NCBI RefSeq assembly: GCF_027359595.1
Contig: NZ_CP114783.1
Span: 124,001 to 188,000 of the forward strand
Direction of reading: 5' to 3'
From: Prochlorococcus marinus str. MIT 0912
Lineage (GTDB): Bacteria; Cyanobacteriota; Cyanobacteriia; PCC-6307; Cyanobiaceae
DNA length: 64,000 bases
The position numbers and the translations under genes are program-made. Under the pieces are notes generated by a model that saw only the letters and a list, made by a program, of their open reading frames with translations, ran no database searches and was not told the origin of the DNA. This document shows positions 25,556 through 34,669 of the stretch, piece after piece; positions within the stretch are counted from its first letter, which is position 1; each line of letters opens with the position of its first letter.

Positions 25556-26803
25556 TTAGGTTTTCCAGTTTTCAATGATTTTCGGAATAACTTCTTTGTT
25601 ACTACAAACGCTTAGAAATGGGTTCCTTAAATATTTATTAGCAGCATTCTTGATTTCTTTACTGGTTATACTTTCAAGTCTTAGAAGAATTTCTTTATCG
25701 TGATCCTTTGTTAGACCAATTCCTAAAAGATGAGCTTTATGCTCAGCTCTTTGACTAATACTCTGCAAAGAATGTGCCATTTGACCACGAAATTTTATCT
25801 TTACAAGATCTAATTCCTCAGGAGAGATTTCACTATTAATAATTTTTCCCCAACACTCTTTTAGTAATTTAAGAGTAAGGATTGCTTTTTCTTCAGTTGT
25901 AGAAGCATGCATAATAAATGGGGTTTGATTTTCTCTAATAGGATGATAAACTCCTGCTTCATAAACTACTCCATACTTTTCCCTAAGTAGCTTAAATAAT
26001 AAACTTGACATTCCACAACCTAAGTAACACGATAATAATCTAAGAAAAATATCCGATTTATTATCATATCTAATTGTTGCTTTACCTAGTAGAAGAATTA
26101 CTTGTTTTGTATTTAATTCTCGTGTGTAAATACTGGTTTCTTGTTTGTTTTTTAAATCAATGTCATAATTTCTTTTAGACTTTATATTTTGATCATTAAG
26201 GTTTTTACTAATACCCTTAAATGCAATTGAATTTTCTATATAACTTTCTAAGTTAATTGGAAATTTTCCAGAAATTACTAAGTTTTTTTTTCTATAAATT
26301 AATGAATCTGCCAATGGCAATATATCTTCTTTAGTGATTTTCTTTACATCACTGATGGACCCCAGTGGATCATGTCCATATGGTCCATCACCATATACAA
26401 TTTTTCTCCAGCCATCAAAAGCTAGTTGATATGTACTCTCTTTTTGTCTTTTAATGGCTTTTATAGTTAAATCTTTTTCTAATTCAATTTGGTCTATTTG
26501 AAGTACAGGTTTTGTAATCATCCAACCAATTATAGGGAGAAGTTTATAAGCATCACTTTCGATACATTTAAGACTGATTAGAAGACCATCTTCGCAGGTA
26601 TCACAGTTTAAATTTGCTCCACTATTTTCTACAATTTCAGAAATTTGTCTATTATTGTATGGTCCGCAACCTCTAAGCATTGTTGAGCTTAAAAGTTGAT
26701 GGATTCCTTTTTTATTTTTGGGATCATTTCTGCTACCTTCTTCTATCCATAGTTTTGCGGACATTATATTTTTGCTATTAAGTTTGTCTAGAATTATATT
26801 CAT
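25556..26803 (-). CDS. M16 family peptidase-like protein, non-catalytic
   Basis: A 415-aa protein with the M16 (insulinase/MPP) two-lobed fold but no HxxEH zinc motif at the usual N-terminal site (it reads IHQLLSST). The C-lobe keeps LLREKYGVVYEAGVYHP (about 287-303). It forms a probable heterodimer with the adjacent catalytic subunit, as in MPP and other M16B pairs. It starts 2 bases after the stop of the upstream gene (26806-28038). The inactive role is inferred from the missing motif. Confidence 0.85.
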   Translation of the reverse strand: MNIILDKLNSKNIMSAKLWIEEGSRNDPKNKKGIHQLLSSTMLRGCGPYNNRQISEIVENSGANLNCDTCEDGLLISLKCIESDAYKLLPIIGWMITKPVLQIDQIELEKDLTIKAIKRQKESTYQLAFDGWRKIVYGDGPYGHDPLGSISDVKKITKEDILPLADSLIYRKKNLVISGKFPINLESYIENSIAFKGISKNLNDQNIKSKRNYDIDLKNKQETSIYTRELNTKQVILLLGKATIRYDNKSDIFLRLLSCYLGCGMSSLLFKLLREKYGVVYEAGVYHPIRENQTPFIMHASTTEEKAILTLKLLKECWGKIINSEISPEELDLVKIKFRGQMAHSLQSISQRAEHKAHLLGIGLTKDHDKEILLRLESITSKEIKNAANKYLRNPFLSVCSNKEVIPKIIENWKT

Positions 26804-26805
26804 AT

Positions 26806-28038
26806 TTACTTCTCAGGTTCAGCAATTAATGTAAATGCATTTTCTGGATTAAATAATGGAAGAATTAATTCATTTAAGCGGGAAGTTGTCCAATAAGAGA
26901 TGTCATCTATTGATTTTAATATTGCTTGGTGTCGACCCCATAGAGCTTGATTGCCTAATGTTGAGGCAATTTGAGTACTCAACTCTAGACCAAAATAAAT
27001 ATTATTTATAACTAATTTTTTCGCACGTTCTAAATTTTTATTAGTAACTAACTCTCTAATTGATTTTTTAAGAATGTAATTAATTTCACTTTCGGCAATT
27101 TTAAGATTTTCCTGTGGGCAACTGACATCTAAAAGAATTAATCCACCTTCTTCAAGAATTTGTAAATCAATATCTATTGATTCAATAATACGTTTTTCTT
27201 CTCTTAATTCCTTAACAATAAGACTACTTTTTCCTTCGCATAGCATTGTGGCAACTATTTCGGCGCCTAAAATTAAGACCTGTTCTTTTGCAGGTGGAAG
27301 TTTCCAGGCTTTCAATATCCTTCCTCCCTCAAGCCTTGGAATAGTTTCTTTTTTATAGCCTTTATTAAATATAATTTTGTTAGTTATAGCGGTCTTTTCT
27401 GAGATTGTTCTTAATTCCTTGATTTTACTATTGTTAATTATCGAATTAATTTCGTTAGGTAAATCTCCGGCTATACATAGCGTACAGTTTTTACCTACAT
27501 AATGATTTTTGTGGAATAATTTCATTTGTTTAGGATTAAGGCTTTTAACAGTTTTTTCATTACCAAGTATTGGTTTAGAATATCTATGAGGCGACAAACA
27601 TTCATTTAATAATTTCATATAAATAATTTCATCTGGTTGCTCAATATTTTGTGCGATTTCTTCTAAAACAACTTTTTTCTCAATTTCAAAGGCATCTTGT
27701 TCAATTTTAGGAAATAATAGTAATTCTAATATCAATTTTAGTCCGTCTTCTATTTTTTCTGGGGGTACTAGAACGTGATAGTGAACATCGTCTAACCCAG
27801 TTGCTGCATTACTACTTCCACCAAGAGATTCAATTTTTAGATCGAATTCACCCTCTTTAAGGTTTTTGCTCCCTTTAAATATCATATGCTCTAAAAAATG
27901 TGCCATCCCTTCTTCATCTTTCAATTCATAAAGACTTCCCCCTTTGCACCAAAAGTCAATACATGTCAAAGTTGATTGTTCTATATCAGCTACTACACAT
28001 GTAGTGCCATTAGGTAATGACCAATGATTTACTTTCAT
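26806..28038 (-). CDS. M16 family zinc peptidase
   Basis: A 410-aa M16B-type peptidase. The inverted zinc motif HFLEH (47-51), followed by the EIEKKVVLEEI glutamates (about 118-128), forms the metal site. The second lobe contains CEGKSSLIVKELREEKRIIESID. M16 peptidases degrade peptides, for example cleaved transit or signal peptides. It is paired with the non-catalytic gene downstream. It is divergent from pcyA with a 331-base gap. Confidence 0.9.
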   Translation of the reverse strand: MKVNHWSLPNGTTCVVADIEQSTLTCIDFWCKGGSLYELKDEEGMAHFLEHMIFKGSKNLKEGEFDLKIESLGGSSNAATGLDDVHYHVLVPPEKIEDGLKLILELLLFPKIEQDAFEIEKKVVLEEIAQNIEQPDEIIYMKLLNECLSPHRYSKPILGNEKTVKSLNPKQMKLFHKNHYVGKNCTLCIAGDLPNEINSIINNSKIKELRTISEKTAITNKIIFNKGYKKETIPRLEGGRILKAWKLPPAKEQVLILGAEIVATMLCEGKSSLIVKELREEKRIIESIDIDLQILEEGGLILLDVSCPQENLKIAESEINYILKKSIRELVTNKNLERAKKLVINNIYFGLELSTQIASTLGNQALWGRHQAILKSIDDISYWTTSRLNELILPLFNPENAFTLIAEPEK

Positions 28039-28369
28039 TCTAAATATCTTAAAGCACGTTAAATCTTTGTGCTATATTAATCTATGATAATATTTAAAAT
28101 CATTTCATTTAATATTTATCTAATTTTTATATCTATATTTTTTCATATTTAAGTTTTCTTTATTTACTTGCTTTGTTCTTAGTATAATGTTTTTTTCTTT
28201 TTCTGAATTCTATATTTGAATTCCTTTTGCTTATTCAGTTGTCTTTAGATAAAAATTTCTTATTTATTTCTTTTTAGCCTTAATAATAATATAATATTGT
28301 GTAAGCATAGTTATAAATAAACATTTCCTATGAATCTTAACCAAATCCGTTTAGCTTGAGTTATTAGTT
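28039..28369. other. Divergent promoter region, M16 peptidase / pcyA
   Basis: 331 AT-rich bases without a gene. On the plus strand, TATAAT hexamers at 28183-28188 and 28290-28295 are possible -10 elements for pcyA, the latter about 75 bases from its start. No -35 or operator is evident. No long hairpin is seen. Confidence 0.4.
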
Positions 28370-29095
28370 TTGGAGTCAGGTTTTTGCACTCAAAGTAAAT
28401 TGAATCCTCTTTTGCTTGAGGCTTTCGAGATTATCAAGAATAGAATCAATTCGTTGACTGATGTAAAACCTCTATACATTGACCCTAAGTCGAGCAAGAT
28501 TTACAGCAATTTAAATGAGGAGGAATTATTTATTATCAATGAGTTTTTTCAAGCAAAAGGCTTTAGAAAAATTCATTTAGAAGTTGCAAAGCTTGGAAAA
28601 TCATTGGAAATACTCCATTGCGTCTTTTTCCCTGATCCTTGTTATGAGCTTCCTATATTTGGTGCTGATTTGGTAGTTAATTCAAATAATATTTCCGCTG
28701 CCATAGTTGATTTGTCACCTGTTGGGAAACATTTGCCTGATTCCCTGATTCCTCAAATGAGATCATTAAAAGTCCCTAAATTCAATGAACCTGGGAAGTT
28801 GCCAGAATGGGGGTTTATCTTTTCTCCGTATGTATGCTTTATTCGTCCAGTTGATGTTCTCGAAGAAAAATTATTTTTAGAACTCATTGATCAATATTTG
28901 TCACTACTATTATCTTTACTAGTTAGGGTAGATGCAGACGAAATTAATTCGTTGGATTCAATGGAAAGACTTAATTATCAAAAACGATATTGTTTGAATC
29001 AAAAACGAAATGATAAAACCAGGGGGATTTTAACCAAATTTTTTGGTTCGCGTTGGGCAGATGAATATATCAATAAAATTCTTTTTGAATGTTAA
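28370..29095 (+). CDS. pcyA: Phycocyanobilin:ferredoxin oxidoreductase
   Basis: A 241-aa ferredoxin-dependent bilin reductase, which makes phycocyanobilin from biliverdin IX-alpha in two two-electron steps. Key residues are visible at a constant offset of -5 from Synechocystis PcyA: Glu71 (76), His83 (88) and Asp100 (105), the last in PIFGADLV. The start is TTG at 28370. In Prochlorococcus the product may serve phytochrome-like or remaining phycobilin use; that is inference. The gene begins a plus-strand run that continues into devB. Confidence 0.95.
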   Translation: MESGFCTQSKLNPLLLEAFEIIKNRINSLTDVKPLYIDPKSSKIYSNLNEEELFIINEFFQAKGFRKIHLEVAKLGKSLEILHCVFFPDPCYELPIFGADLVVNSNNISAAIVDLSPVGKHLPDSLIPQMRSLKVPKFNEPGKLPEWGFIFSPYVCFIRPVDVLEEKLFLELIDQYLSLLLSLLVRVDADEINSLDSMERLNYQKRYCLNQKRNDKTRGILTKFFGSRWADEYINKILFEC

Positions 29096-29097
29096 TT

Positions 29098-30006
29098 ATG
29101 TCAAAGCTTTCATCTTTAAAATTTTTATTCCTTCTAGGTATTACACCATTATGCCTAGTATTTATTAGTGGATGTAATAATAAAGATTTAGAAGTAAATC
29201 AAACTCTCAAGGATATTGAAGTTGTCGATAGGATTGAAGGTGTTGCTGCTTTGGGCCAATTAAATCCTTTCGGCGAAGTAAGGAAATTAGCAGCACCCAC
29301 TAGTGGAAAGGGCGGTACTCCAAGGTTGTCTAAATTATTAATTCGAGAAGGGGACTCTATTAACAAGGACCAAATCTTAGCTGTTTTTGATAACCGTCCT
29401 AAACTTGAAGCTAATTTGAAATCTGCGGAAGCTAATTTAAATATATTAATGAGTGAAATCAGTATAAAAAAAAGAGAAATTAATAGATATCAAATCCTTG
29501 TTGATAAAGGAGCAGTCGCTGCAATTGTTTTAGACAAGATGAAAGACGATTTGTTTATTTCACAGACCAGGATTTTAAAGCTTAAATCAGCTATCGATGC
29601 AATTAACGTTGATTTAGAACAAACACAATTAAAAAGTCCAATTGATGGAATTGTTCTTCAAATCTTAGTTCGGGAGGGAGAGAGACCAAATTCGTCTGGT
29701 GTAATTAATGTTGGCGCTAATCAATCAATGGAAGCGCTTATTGAGGTATATGAATCCGATATCGATAGAGTTCAATTGGACCAAACTGTTGATTTGATTA
29801 GTGAGAATGGAGGATTTATTGGGTCTTTAAGTGGACAAGTGAGTTTGATTAGCCCTCAAGTCAGGCAAAGAAGAGTGCTTTCAACTGATCCAACCGGCGA
29901 TGCTGATTCAAGGATTGTTGAGGTTAGAGTCAAGCTTGATAATTCATCGGCTAAAAAAGTTTCTCACCTAACTGGAATGAAAGTTATTGCTCGTTTTCAG
30001 CCGTAG
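29098..30006 (+). CDS. devB: DevB-like HlyD family membrane fusion protein
   Basis: A 302-aa periplasmic adaptor with a lipoprotein-type signal (LVFISGC, Cys at about residue 23). The lipoyl half-motif GVAALGQLNPFGEVRKLAAP precedes a coiled coil (about 95-180), and then a LKSPIDGIVLQILVREGERP barrel follows. This is DevB of DevBCA-type exporters, which export glycolipids or other envelope compounds with a TolC partner. The ATG at 29098 follows the pcyA stop by two bases. It overlaps devC by one base. Confidence 0.88.
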   Translation: MSKLSSLKFLFLLGITPLCLVFISGCNNKDLEVNQTLKDIEVVDRIEGVAALGQLNPFGEVRKLAAPTSGKGGTPRLSKLLIREGDSINKDQILAVFDNRPKLEANLKSAEANLNILMSEISIKKREINRYQILVDKGAVAAIVLDKMKDDLFISQTRILKLKSAIDAINVDLEQTQLKSPIDGIVLQILVREGERPNSSGVINVGANQSMEALIEVYESDIDRVQLDQTVDLISENGGFIGSLSGQVSLISPQVRQRRVLSTDPTGDADSRIVEVRVKLDNSSAKKVSHLTGMKVIARFQP

Positions 30007-31181
30007 TGGAATTAAATAATTTTTTTAAAAAAAGAAAAATTCCCCTTGCTTGGCTTTTGCTGACAAGACAACCCTTAAGAATATTTGTAGCTATTGCAGG
30101 AATAGCATTTGCTGGAATCTTGATGTTTATGCAATTAGGCTTCAGAGATGGTTTGTTTGATGCAAGTGTTACTGTTCATAAGTTATTTGACGCAGATTTG
30201 GTATTAATTAGTCCTCGCTCAAAAAGTTCAATAAGTATGAGTGGGTTTCCACGAAGAAGATTAGTTCAAGCAATGGCGCACAGGGATGTTATTGGAACAA
30301 CTGCTGTCAATTGGAATTTTCTGCTTTGGAGAAACCCTGAAAATTTATCTACAAGATCTATTCTTGCTTTAGGATTTGAGCCGAATAAGCCATTATTAAT
30401 TGATTCTGACTTTGAGAGAAAGGCTAAAACTTTAAAAAATAAAGGAAGAGTTTTGTTCGATGATCTTTCCAGAGATGAATTTGGGCCTATATCTTCCTGG
30501 TTTGAATTAGGGCGTTTAGTTGAAACTGAAGTCGCAGGTAAACGAGTAAGAGTTTCAGGGATAGTTAGTTTAGGTCCTTCCTTTGGAGCAGATGGGAATT
30601 TAATAACTAGCAGTGAGACATACTTAGAATTATCTCCAGGTAATCCTAACGGAAGTATTGAAATTGGTTTAGTAAGGCTAAAGAATGGATCTGATATTGA
30701 GAAAGTTGTACGTTCTTTAAATTTTAGTTTACCTAGTGATGTCAGGGTTATGTCTTTGAAATCTTTTATAGAATTTGAAAAAAATTACTGGAAAAGTAGT
30801 ACATCGATTGGTTTTATTTTTACCTTGGGTGCTGCAATGGGATTTATTGTTGGTTGCGTTATTGTTTATCAAATTCTTTATAGTGATGTCAGTGATCATT
30901 TACCTGAATATGCGACCTTAATGGCTATGGGTTATAACTTAAGAAGCTTATTAGGAGTTGTAGCTAGAGAAGGATTTATTTTATCGATTATGGGATATAT
31001 ACCTGCTTATGTTTCAGGACAAGCTTTATATGCTTTAGTTAGATCTTCAACTAAATTACCTGTTGAAATGAGTTTTAGTAGAGCATCAATTATATTTTGT
31101 TTGATACTTTTTATGTGTATGGGATCAGCTTTAGCGGCAATGAAAAAATTGGCAGATGCGGATCCTGCAGAAATATTTTGA
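30006..31181 (+). CDS. devC: DevC-like ABC transporter permease
   Basis: A 391-aa FtsX-like permease (MacB/DevC type). One N-terminal helix (about residues 25-45) is followed by a large periplasmic domain and three C-terminal helices (about 265-385). The start GTG at 30006 shares a base with the devB stop, so it is translationally coupled. DevC pairs with the ATPase encoded downstream. The substrate is not known, but the partner DevB is a lipid or glycoconjugate exporter adaptor. Confidence 0.9.
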   Translation: MELNNFFKKRKIPLAWLLLTRQPLRIFVAIAGIAFAGILMFMQLGFRDGLFDASVTVHKLFDADLVLISPRSKSSISMSGFPRRRLVQAMAHRDVIGTTAVNWNFLLWRNPENLSTRSILALGFEPNKPLLIDSDFERKAKTLKNKGRVLFDDLSRDEFGPISSWFELGRLVETEVAGKRVRVSGIVSLGPSFGADGNLITSSETYLELSPGNPNGSIEIGLVRLKNGSDIEKVVRSLNFSLPSDVRVMSLKSFIEFEKNYWKSSTSIGFIFTLGAAMGFIVGCVIVYQILYSDVSDHLPEYATLMAMGYNLRSLLGVVAREGFILSIMGYIPAYVSGQALYALVRSSTKLPVEMSFSRASIIFCLILFMCMGSALAAMKKLADADPAEIF

Positions 31182-31215
31182 TCAATAAATCGAATGTTTT
31201 AGATTTACATAACCT

Positions 31216-31908
31216 ATGAAAAATAAAATTAATAATACTTTAAATATTGGTTCATTGAATCATTGGTATGGGCATGGAGAAATGAAAAGGCATGTTCTTC
31301 AGTCTGTCTCAATGGAAATTTCCCGTGGCGAGGTTGTTTTACTAACGGGACCTTCTGGATGTGGAAAAACTACTCTTTTAACTCTGATTGGGGCTCTTCG
31401 TAAAGTTCAAGACGGTGATCTTAGAGTCTTTGGTAAACAACTTTTTGGAGCCAGCAGAAAAACTAGACAGAATCTTAGAAAAAATATTGGAATGATTTTT
31501 CAGGGGCATAATCTTTTGAGATGTCTTACCGCTGAACAAAATGTTCAAATGGGTGCTGACCTTTTAGATGGTTTTTCTTATAAGGCTCGAAGGGCCCAAT
31601 CTAGAGAATGGCTTAGAGCTGTTGGGTTAGAAGACCATTTGTCTAAGCTGCCACATGATTTATCAGGTGGGCAAAAACAGCGAGTTGCTATTGCAAGAGC
31701 TCTTGCAGCCAGACCAAAATTATTATTAGCTGATGAACCAACATCTGCATTAGATAGTTCAACTGGTAGAGAAATTGTTGATTTGTTAAAAAAACTAGCT
31801 TTAGAGCAATCCTGTTCAGTGTTGATGGTTACTCATGATCCAAGAATATTGGATGTGGCAGATCGTCTCTTGCGAATGGAAGATGGCCAAATATTGCCTT
31901 CTGTTTAG
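31216..31908 (+). CDS. devA: DevA-like ABC transporter ATP-binding protein
   Basis: A 230-aa ABC ATPase. Walker A is GPSGCGKTT (about residues 45-53), the signature is LSGGQKQR, and Walker B is LLLADEPTSALD, with the switch His in VTHD. It energises the DevBC complex. The ATG at 31216 follows devC by 34 bases. The three genes are in the order B-C-A, as in heterocyst-type devBCA, though this organism makes no heterocysts, so the cargo is different or general. Confidence 0.92.
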   Translation: MKNKINNTLNIGSLNHWYGHGEMKRHVLQSVSMEISRGEVVLLTGPSGCGKTTLLTLIGALRKVQDGDLRVFGKQLFGASRKTRQNLRKNIGMIFQGHNLLRCLTAEQNVQMGADLLDGFSYKARRAQSREWLRAVGLEDHLSKLPHDLSGGQKQRVAIARALAARPKLLLADEPTSALDSSTGREIVDLLKKLALEQSCSVLMVTHDPRILDVADRLLRMEDGQILPSV

Positions 31909-31945
31909 TAAATTAGATATATATCAAAAATTTTAGGAATTTAGT

Positions 31946-32101
31946 ATGTCCAAAAGACGAAATCTTAAGAAAGAGAAGCAAGAGAGAAACCGAGCTTATG
32001 CAAGGAAATTTAAAAAACGCAAGCTTCGCAATGATGGCAGGGGAGAAGGTGCAGGTAATGGTGTTACAGGCACTGCAAATAATGGTGGAGCTGCCGATTA
32101 A
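31946..32101 (+). CDS. Small basic protein, 51 aa, conserved in picocyanobacteria
   Basis: A 51-codon ATG-started ORF. The first half is Lys/Arg-rich (MSKRRNLKKEKQERNRAYA...) and helical; the second half is Gly/Asn-rich and disordered. Such a protein may bind nucleic acid or ribosomes, but no function is known. It follows devA by 37 bases in the same direction. I recall similar basic small proteins in other marine picocyanobacteria; that memory was not verified. Confidence 0.7.
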   Translation: MSKRRNLKKEKQERNRAYARKFKKRKLRNDGRGEGAGNGVTGTANNGGAAD

Positions 32102-32191
32102 TAATTCGCTATTCAAATTAAGAAATATTCTTTTTAAATCCTTTAATTTAAAGTGTTTGAACCAACCTTTTGATTTTATTTTTAATTAAGG

Positions 32192-33124
32192 ATGTTAATT
32201 AGCGTTGTTATACCAACTTATAACAGACTTCCGATACTAATAAAGTGTCTAAATGCACTGGAAAATCAAATTCTTAATGGTGAAATTTACAATTTCGAAA
32301 TTGTAATTGTCGATGACGGATCAACAGATGGAACAGTTGATTGGCTAAAGAATAATATTGAGTCTTATCCTCATTTAAGACTTTTTGAACAAACCCATGG
32401 CGGTCCTGCTCTAGGAAGAAATCTTGGAGTAGAAAAGTCAAAAGGTGATCTAATTGTTTTTATAGATAGTGATCTAGTTGTAGATAGATATTTCCTAATG
32501 AATCACGTTGACTCCTTGGGCATGGCTTGGAAAAAGCTCGGAAATAGAAAATGTTTTACCTATGGATCTGTTATAAATACTTCCAATTTTAATAATCCAA
32601 ATTCTGAACCTTTTAAACTTCAAGACTTGTCTTGGGCTTACTTTGCAACTGGAAATGTTGCTATTGATAAAAATATTTTAGAAATATCAGGCCTTTTTGA
32701 TCCCTCTTTTCGTCTATATGGTTGGGAAGATTTGGAATTGGGCGAAAGACTAAGAAACATGGGAGTTAAGCTTGTCAAATGTCCAAGAGCTATTGGATAT
32801 CATTGGCATCCAGCATTAGCTCTTGATCAAATTCCTCAGTTGATTCAAATTGAAAAAGAGAGAGCAAAGATGGGATTAGTTTTTTATCGTAAGCACCCCA
32901 CTTTAAGGGTAAAATTCATAATCCAATTCACTTTGTTTCATCGTTTTCTTTGGGAATTTTTAACTTTTGGTGGACTTATTAATACAAAGACACTTAGACC
33001 TCTCTTGTCTTTTCTAATAAAAAATGGTCAATCCGCTTTGGCTATGGAATTGTTAAGACTTCCTCTTAATTTGATTGGAGTGAGACAAATTTTTAGAGAA
33101 GCATCATTAATCGGCCTTCGGTGA
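32192..33124 (+). CDS. Family 2 glycosyltransferase
   Basis: A 310-aa GT-A fold protein. The N-terminal VVIPTYNR (5-12), IVDDGSTDG (about 49-57), GPALGRNLG, the DSDLV metal site (about 93-97), and GWEDLELGERL (about 182-192) make up the GT2 pattern. It transfers a sugar from a nucleotide donor to an unknown acceptor, probably in envelope polysaccharide. The ATG at 32192 is clear. The C-terminal part (about 225-310) is helical and may touch the membrane. Confidence 0.9.
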   Translation: MLISVVIPTYNRLPILIKCLNALENQILNGEIYNFEIVIVDDGSTDGTVDWLKNNIESYPHLRLFEQTHGGPALGRNLGVEKSKGDLIVFIDSDLVVDRYFLMNHVDSLGMAWKKLGNRKCFTYGSVINTSNFNNPNSEPFKLQDLSWAYFATGNVAIDKNILEISGLFDPSFRLYGWEDLELGERLRNMGVKLVKCPRAIGYHWHPALALDQIPQLIQIEKERAKMGLVFYRKHPTLRVKFIIQFTLFHRFLWEFLTFGGLINTKTLRPLLSFLIKNGQSALAMELLRLPLNLIGVRQIFREASLIGLR

Positions 33125-33164
33125 TCCATAGTTTGTTAGATTAATAAAGCAATTTAAAACCGCA

Positions 33165-33254
33165 CACCTGACTGTTTCGGGTGATAAATAAAATTTGATT
33201 ATTTAATCATCTTTTATGTTATCCCTGTTGGGTGGAGGCGAACCCGGAACCCAC
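33165..33254 (+). promoter_or_regulatory. Structured rpsB leader
   Basis: Two hairpins lie before rpsB. CACCTGA at 33165-33171 pairs with TCGGGTG at 33177-33183 (one G-U pair) around CTGTT. Closer to the gene, TGGGT (about 33229-33233) can pair with ACCCA (about 33249-33253), enclosing GGAGG. The second could hide a ribosome-binding site. This fits autogenous control of an rpsB-tsf operon, as known in E. coli, but is an inference here. Confidence 0.5.
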
Positions 33255-33262
33255 AAAAAAAC

Positions 33263-33955
33263 ATGGCTGTAGTTTCTCTCTCAGAGATGATGGAAGCTGG
33301 TGCTCACTTTGGACACCAGACAAGAAGATGGAATCCCAAGATGTCTCGATACATCTATTCTGCTCGTAATGGGGTTCATATTATTGATCTAGTAAAAACT
33401 GCTGTTTGTATGAACAGCGCCTACAAATGGACAAGAGGGGCTGCAAGAAGTGGTAAAAGATTTCTTTTCGTAGGTACTAAAAAACAAGCTTCAGAAGTAG
33501 TTGCTCAAGAGGCTATTAGGTGCGGAGCCTCCTATGTCAATCAAAGATGGTTAGGTGGGATGCTTACAAATTGGACAACAATGAAAGCAAGAATTGATCG
33601 ATTAAAAGATCTTGAAAGAATGGAATCAAGTGGTGCTATTGCAATGCGCCCAAAGAAGGAAGGTGCTGTTTTACGTAGAGAATTAGAGCGATTGCAAAAA
33701 TATCTGGGTGGACTTAAAGGTATGAGACGTTTGCCTGATGTAGTAGTTTTAGTAGATCAAAGGCGAGAAACAAACGCTGTTCTAGAGGCAAGAAAACTTG
33801 ATATTCCATTAGTGTCAATGCTTGACACTAATTGCGATCCAGATCTCTGTGAAATTCCAATACCTTGTAATGATGATGCTGTCCGATCTGTTCAACTAGT
33901 TTTGGGTAGATTAGCTGATGCCATTAATGAAGGCAGACATGGCCCTAATGAGTAG
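33263..33955 (+). CDS. rpsB: 30S ribosomal protein S2
   Basis: A 230-aa S2 protein. It carries [19 protein letters not shown] at the start, [22 protein letters not shown] and [12 protein letters not shown] in order, and [16 protein letters not shown] near the end. S2 binds 16S rRNA in the small-subunit head. The start at 33263 follows a GGAGG sequence about 25 bases upstream, not at ideal spacing, which suits a structured leader. It is followed by tsf after 57 bases. Confidence 0.98.
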   Translation: MAVVSLSEMMEAGAHFGHQTRRWNPKMSRYIYSARNGVHIIDLVKTAVCMNSAYKWTRGAARSGKRFLFVGTKKQASEVVAQEAIRCGASYVNQRWLGGMLTNWTTMKARIDRLKDLERMESSGAIAMRPKKEGAVLRRELERLQKYLGGLKGMRRLPDVVVLVDQRRETNAVLEARKLDIPLVSMLDTNCDPDLCEIPIPCNDDAVRSVQLVLGRLADAINEGRHGPNE

Positions 33956-34012
33956 TTAGTATATTTATTTAATAGAATTCTTATTTACTTTTTCTCACTA
34001 TCACAAAATAAA

Positions 34013-34669
34013 ATGGCGGAAATAACAGCTAAAATCGTTAAGCAACTGCGAGACAAGACATCCGCAGGAATGATGGATTGCAAAAAAGCCCTTATCGAAA
34101 ATAAGGGAGATATGGAAAAGTCTATTGAATGGTTAAGACAAAAAGGTATTGCCAGCGCTGAAAAGAAATCAGGAAGAGTTGCTGCTGAGGGCGCTGTAGG
34201 TAGTTACATCCATACAGGTTCTCGTGTAGGTGTACTTCTTGAATTGAATTGCGAGACTGATTTTGTTGCTAGAGGAGATTTATTCCAAGGCCTTTTGAGA
34301 GACTTATCTATGCAAGTAGCCGCTTGCCCAAGTGTCGAGTATGTAAGCGTTGACCAAATCCCAGAATCAATTGCGAACAAGGAGAAAGAAATAGAGATGG
34401 GAAGAGATGATCTATCCGGTAAGCCTGATCAAATAAAAGCTAAAATTGTTGAAGGAAGAATAGGTAAGAGATTAAAAGAAATGGCTCTCTTAGAACAACC
34501 ATTTATAAAGGATAGTTCAATAAACGTTGAAGAGTTGGTAAAACAAGTCGCCGGTAAAATAGGAGAAAATGTAAAGGTTCGTAGGTTTACGAGATATACT
34601 CTCGGAGAGGGGATTGAGGTTCAAGGATCTGACTTTGCAGAAGAGGTCGCATCTATGACTTCAAGTTGA
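34013..34669 (+). CDS. tsf: Elongation factor Ts
   Basis: A 218-aa EF-Ts, the nucleotide exchange factor for EF-Tu. The N-terminal UBA-like domain ([23 protein letters not shown]) and the [22 protein letters not shown] helix precede the exchange core, with [10 protein letters not shown]-type [11 protein letters not shown] (about residues 78-88). The length is standard for the short bacterial form. The stop overlaps the next gene's start region. Confidence 0.98.
   Translation: MAEITAKIVKQLRDKTSAGMMDCKKALIENKGDMEKSIEWLRQKGIASAEKKSGRVAAEGAVGSYIHTGSRVGVLLELNCETDFVARGDLFQGLLRDLSMQVAACPSVEYVSVDQIPESIANKEKEIEMGRDDLSGKPDQIKAKIVEGRIGKRLKEMALLEQPFIKDSSINVEELVKQVAGKIGENVKVRRFTRYTLGEGIEVQGSDFAEEVASMTSS

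Noticed and set aside
33255-33262. tRNA or tmRNA gene near rpsB or elsewhere
   Set aside because: I looked for T-arm (GGTTC) and CCA-type ends throughout and saw no cloverleaf.
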